Assembly (NCBI RefSeq): GCF_009389715.1
Contig: NC_052404.1
Span: 1,542,738-1,606,737, forward strand
Source of the DNA: Phoenix dactylifera
Lineage: Eukaryota > Streptophyta > Magnoliopsida > Arecales > Arecaceae
DNA: 64,000 nt
Direction: 5' to 3'
Below, piece by piece: positions 60,401 through 64,000 of this stretch (its first letter is position 1; every line of letters begins with the position of its first letter). The translations under genes were made by a program, and so were the position numbers. The notes below the pieces were generated by a model. It was not told where the DNA came from. It ran no database searches and was given only the letters and a program-made list of their open reading frames with translations.

Positions 60401-62538
60401 AGCAAGTTTTAGAATTTTAGTTTACATAGAACATTTGGTTAAATGAAAAAAGGGAAACTAGTTAAATGGAAGAAAAGAAGATTGAGAGTTTTCTCTTCTT
60501 TGGTTGACGCAACGAAAATGTGTAGAAAATTGCAGGAAAAAGTGCTTGGGGCATAGGTAGGTTAGCACGATCTGCTTGCCATTTTGCCTTTTCCTTCAGA
60601 ATTTATTTTCCTCAAAATTGCCATGCAGATTGGAGGAAGTATTTTAGGCCTCATAGATAATTTGAGCATGTTCTCAAGTGTTTTCGCTATATTTTCTTTT
60701 CATTGCTAAACATCAGAAGAGAAGATTTTCTAAGTAGTTTTCCCTCTGTCTTTATGAGCAATTAATGGATTTTTGAGAAATTCATTTGGTGCGATGGATC
60801 ATGAATTTTCATATGCATACTTTCATAAATGGACATATATTTACATACATACATAGACTTGCATACAGATACTAACATATATATATATATATATATATTT
60901 ATATATTTATGTATTTGTATGTATGTACATATGTATGTATCAATATTAATGCTTCGACTTGTTCTAGTCCTTCCACAAGTTTCATTCTAACCTAGTATAA
61001 GTATCCTTTTTTTTAATTTGAAATTGACTGACATAATATAGTGACATACCCTACCCAATATTATAGTTCTTGCATTCTCTCTGAAGTGATTATGGCCTGG
61101 GTGTACCTTGCCTTATCTTTTTCTGCGGGTTCCAGCTTGACAATTGAAACTTAGCTGACTAGTTACTTGACTTGTTAGAACATTTTATTTGATTTATGTT
61201 AGTAGTTAGCAATAGTTGACTTATGTGACAAGTTTGTACTTTGTATTGCTTGAACTGTATTTAAATTCTGGCAACATTCTTGAATAAAACTCTGGTAGTT
61301 GGGTTGTATTTTCTTGTGTAGTTGTTGGCCTTGCACCATTATGACTTTGCACTCATGCACAATCTCAACCGGATGGACTTTGGCCATGTGCATCTCCATA
61401 AACAAAGCATGGTGGTGCCAGTGGCAATAATGTTGTTGTGGTGGCAGTGGCAATTTTTGTTTTGTCCCTTTTGGCTAAAAGTTTTCATTTTCTCTTGTTT
61501 GAGTAGTTTTGATAAAGCTACATTAGGAATGATTTTTTCATTCTATTCACCAATTGTGGTTTTTTCTTCACCATTTGTGTGCATCTGCTCTCTCTCTCAC
61601 TTGACCGATTTCATATTTGGCCTGTTTTATAGATGAAGATGTGCATACTAAATTCATCTTGTAATCAAGAATTACGAGTTAAATAATTGATATTTTTTTT
61701 GTGTGTTTGCAGGTACTACAGGAATTGTGGATTATACAAACTATGAAGATATGAAATATGCGGTAGGTTGAATAGCTCTTCCTGTCTGTGATCTGCTTGT
61801 TAACTTGCAGACTGAACTGTAAGGGAATCGGCACTGGCCATTTATGTAATTTGATACTCCCACCAATGTGGGAAAAAGACTTCACCAGAAATCTTTCTCC
61901 ATGGAGAGCCGCCTCCAGTTGGAGTTATGCTCTGTAGCCGACATCATATTGATGGGGAAAGGCTTTTGGGTAAAGAATGATGATGCTTTACCATACCTCC
62001 TGTTAGGAAAACCATTCTTTCTTATTTTTAAAGACTTTTTAGTATTTAATTTTGTTTTGATTTAAAAAATCTTTTGATTGCATTTTTCTCCATTGGCAGA
62101 TCAAGAAGCTTGATGATTCTGAGTTTCGGAATGCATTTTCTCGGGCATATGTAAGGGTATGACCTTTTACACATCATTGGCATCTTCTTCTATCCTTATT
62201 TCTGCCACTTGTATGCACGGTGAACTTTCTCATCCAATTTTCCGTTAAATGTCTGTAGGTAAAGGAGTATGACTCTAGGAGAAGCTTATCTAGGAGCCGA
62301 AGCCGTAGCCATTCCTACTCAAGAAGCCGGAGTCCCAGTCGCAGTAGAAGTTACAGCCGGAGCCAGAGGTTTGGTGTAAATTAGTTGGCATTATCATGAT
62401 AAAATGTGATGCCTTTTAACATGGATTGAGTATTTGCAGCAAGTCTCCAAAGGCAAAATCATCACACCATTCATTGTCAAGATCAAGATCAGTATCTTCT
62501 CGTTCACGCTCAGGATCAAGGGGACGCTCTTTGTCAAG
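54455..62538 (+). CDS. SRSF1-like serine/arginine-rich splicing factor (SR30/SR34 type), 5' ten coding exons
   Basis: Exons: 54455-54541, 59409-59474, 59637-59711, 59791-59899, 59999-60045, 60127-60184, 61713-61762, 62100-62156, 62259-62368 and 62440-62538. They give 252 codons plus two bases, with GT-AG borders and matching phases. RRM1 has TLYVGNLP (8-15) and GYAFVEFE (46-53). A Gly/Ser/Arg linker follows. The second, pseudo-RRM has the diagnostic SWQDLKD at 123-129. From about residue 189 an RS domain ([20 protein letters not shown]) continues to the last exon seen. SR proteins bind exonic enhancers and set splice-site choice in the nucleus; RS phosphorylation controls them. The next exon must lie right of the window. 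Reading through the last donor would give 15 more residues and a stop. Intron 1 is 4.9 kb and contains a 196 bp duplication at its 3' end. Confidence 0.94.
54542..59408 (+). other. Long first coding intron of the SR gene
   Basis: 4867 bp, AT-rich. It holds a diverged ~190 bp tandem duplication (about 55411-55533 and 55601-55730; shared words AAGCAAGAATGCATTGAATT and CATAGTATTATTAAGTG), a TACCGGTACC-type patch (about 57240-57335) and trinucleotide-like AATAGTAGT sequence near 58620-58700. It ends with the 196 bp duplication. No gene was seen inside. Confidence 0.8.
59041..59432 (+). repeat. 196 bp tandem duplication including a 3' splice site and 24 exon bases
   Basis: Copy 1 is 59041-59236 and copy 2 is 59237-59432; they are nearly identical. 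Each contains the intron end GTGTTTGTGCAG and the first 24 bases of coding exon 2 (TATGGGCCCATTGTTGATGT and four more). Copy 2 continues into the real exon. Copy 1 has a complete acceptor (exon-like start at 59213) but runs straight into duplicated intron, with no donor at the same place. Confidence 0.95.
60185..61712 (+). other. SR gene intron 6
   Basis: 1528 bp, AT-rich, with a TA/TACATA simple repeat (about 60830-60945). No gene was seen inside. Confidence 0.8.
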
Positions 62539-64000
62539 GTATATCTTTGTCTTTCAGATGTTTTCCAGGGTTTTTTTTACCTAGAATAAATATGTATGTA
62601 ACTTTAAACTTTTTTGTGCTTGGGACACTTCAGATTGCAGGATACTGAAATATGTTGTTCCTTCAAAGTTGTAACTCATAAATATGCTTCTATGGATTAG
62701 ACATTCTCTTCCTTTCCAAGTTCCAGTGACCTGTATAGTAAATGAGAATACACTGTTCCTTCACATCATGCTTATGCATTTATTCTACTTTCCAAATGGA
62801 CATATTTATGATTCATAATTATACCATAATGCTTCTTGTAAGGGGACTGAAATTGCTGTCCAAAAATAATATTTGGTTGAGGAATTCGGGGATATCATAC
62901 TCTTTTACATGGTTCTGTTGGATTGATTAGGAAAGTGCATCAATCTTAATTATGAGTCCATTTTACATATCTGAGAAATTACAGAAACTGCAACAGTCTC
63001 GCTATACTGAATGATAAATGGGGGATGATGTGCAATGCTTACTGATAAGTTTGTATGAGGGATGATATGCGCTTTCTAAAGCTTTACATGTGAGCATTCA
63101 GATATGCTATTGCATGCTATATTGAAGTAGTGTTTACTAGTCATCTTAAATCTGCCTTTTCTTTTAGCTGCTTGTTTCTTGAGGAATTGATTATTTAGAG
63201 TTTCTGCTACTGTTATTAGCATGTGTGTGCTCGCACACTCTCCCCCCTCCTCCCCCCTTCACACAGCAGGTGTTGTTATTAGACAGGATTTGATAGGTCT
63301 AGCTCTTGGTGGATTAATCTTCTAAATGGGAACTTGTCTTGGATGTTATTGTGAGTGGACCGATTGGTGCTATTAGTAGGCCAACATCTTGACTTTCTTT
63401 TTGGCTTGATTGGTTCATTGTTAGGTGTGCCGATTAGTTGGTGATTTTCTGTTGGTCTACGTCTAAACAAGGATGGTTTATGATTTACGTCCTTTGATGA
63501 TTTCTTATAACTAAGTTTCTGAGTAATTCAGTTTTTAGGATTCTGAGGTGCTCACACTTGTAGACACTTGGATATGATGAGGCACAACAAGATACTCCTT
63601 AACACTCTGAAATTGGAATATCCTGCTTAAGTTGGCTTAATGTTCTGATACTTTTCAGAGCTTACTGTTTGAAGGACACACTTTTGCAAGTAATGGTGCT
63701 TGCATTCTTAACTTTTGAAGTGCCAAACAATCGACCTCTAGTGTCTGGATATCTACTATATCACCATAACAAGTCTTCCCATGTTGGGCTTTATGGAAGT
63801 TTAAAGTGTCGGACAGCTTTTGCCAAGTGCCTGGTTAAGACTGGGAGCCTGTAATATGCATTTTGGTTCCTATTTTAGCTCCATGTGTGATGTAGTTTGC
63901 TGATTGGGCGCTGAATTGACTCGGGACAGAGCATTATGTTAGTCACTGTCACTAAGCTAGTGGGTGTATACTTTTTGGGGCTTGGTTTGTTGTTAGCATT
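62539..64000 (+). other. SR gene intron 10 (partial)
   Basis: Starts with GTATAT after the partial codon AG at 62538. No RS-coding exon was recognised before the window ends, so the intron is at least 1.46 kb and the 3' end of the gene lies outside. Confidence 0.7.

Noticed and set aside
1-64000. CRISPR arrays, operons, prokaryotic promoters or riboswitches
   Set aside because: None seen; gene structure is eukaryotic and the direct repeats found are transposon or microsatellite arrays without regular spacers.

Overview
This is a 64 kb piece of a plant nuclear genome. It has low gene density, long AT-rich introns with GT-AG splice sites, and many transposable elements. Protein style and repeat content (a Tat-lineage Ty3/gypsy element with two RNase H domains, hAT and Tourist-type MITEs, a tRNA-headed SINE) suggest a monocot. 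My guess is a palm or a related large-genome monocot, but the taxon is inference and was not tested.

Host genes, left to right. (1) 1312-8995, minus: the first five coding exons of a DExH-box RNA helicase of the DExH8/CCCH zinc-finger type; the gene runs off the left edge. (2) 14772-22277, minus: a complete nine-exon gene for the beta subunit of eIF2B (415 aa). (3) about 25206-26885, minus: a decayed LSM1 pseudogene, split by a small LTR-type insertion and carrying many C-to-T/G-to-A changes. (4) 41113-41472, plus: a small intronless membrane protein of unknown function. (5) 49113-50180, minus: an intronless membrane-anchored DnaJ protein of the DnaJ49/DNAJB12 type. (6) 54455-62538 and beyond, plus: an SRSF1-like serine/arginine-rich splicing factor that leaves the window on the right. 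The genes are independent housekeeping genes of RNA metabolism, translation and protein folding; nothing suggests a cluster or shared pathway.

Mobile DNA. The block 30087-39806 is three elements deep. An old short LTR element (two ~464 bp LTRs around only 58 bp, 5 bp target duplication) received a 4152 bp hAT transposon with an open 842-codon transposase in its first LTR (8 bp duplication), and a 4569 bp Tat-type gypsy element without integrase in its second LTR (5 bp duplication). The gypsy element ends in 75 bp perfect inverted repeats instead of ordinary direct LTRs. A 1048 bp non-autonomous relative of the hAT element lies at 47668-48715 and carries unrelated DNA. Other elements with visible ends and target duplications are a Tourist/PIF-like MITE (7212-7692), a SINE (22751-23087), a short TRIM-like element inside LSM1 (26464-26702), a hAT MITE (27955-28523) and an AT-expanded MITE (46442-47464). 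A 5'-truncated LINE remnant is at about 52725-53680.

The strongest leads are the gypsy element with inverted ends, the LSM1 pseudogene history, the 196 bp tandem duplication in the SR gene that copies a 3' splice site with 24 bases of exon, and the hAT pair. All exon borders were read by eye from splice signals, frame and remembered protein families; no search was run.
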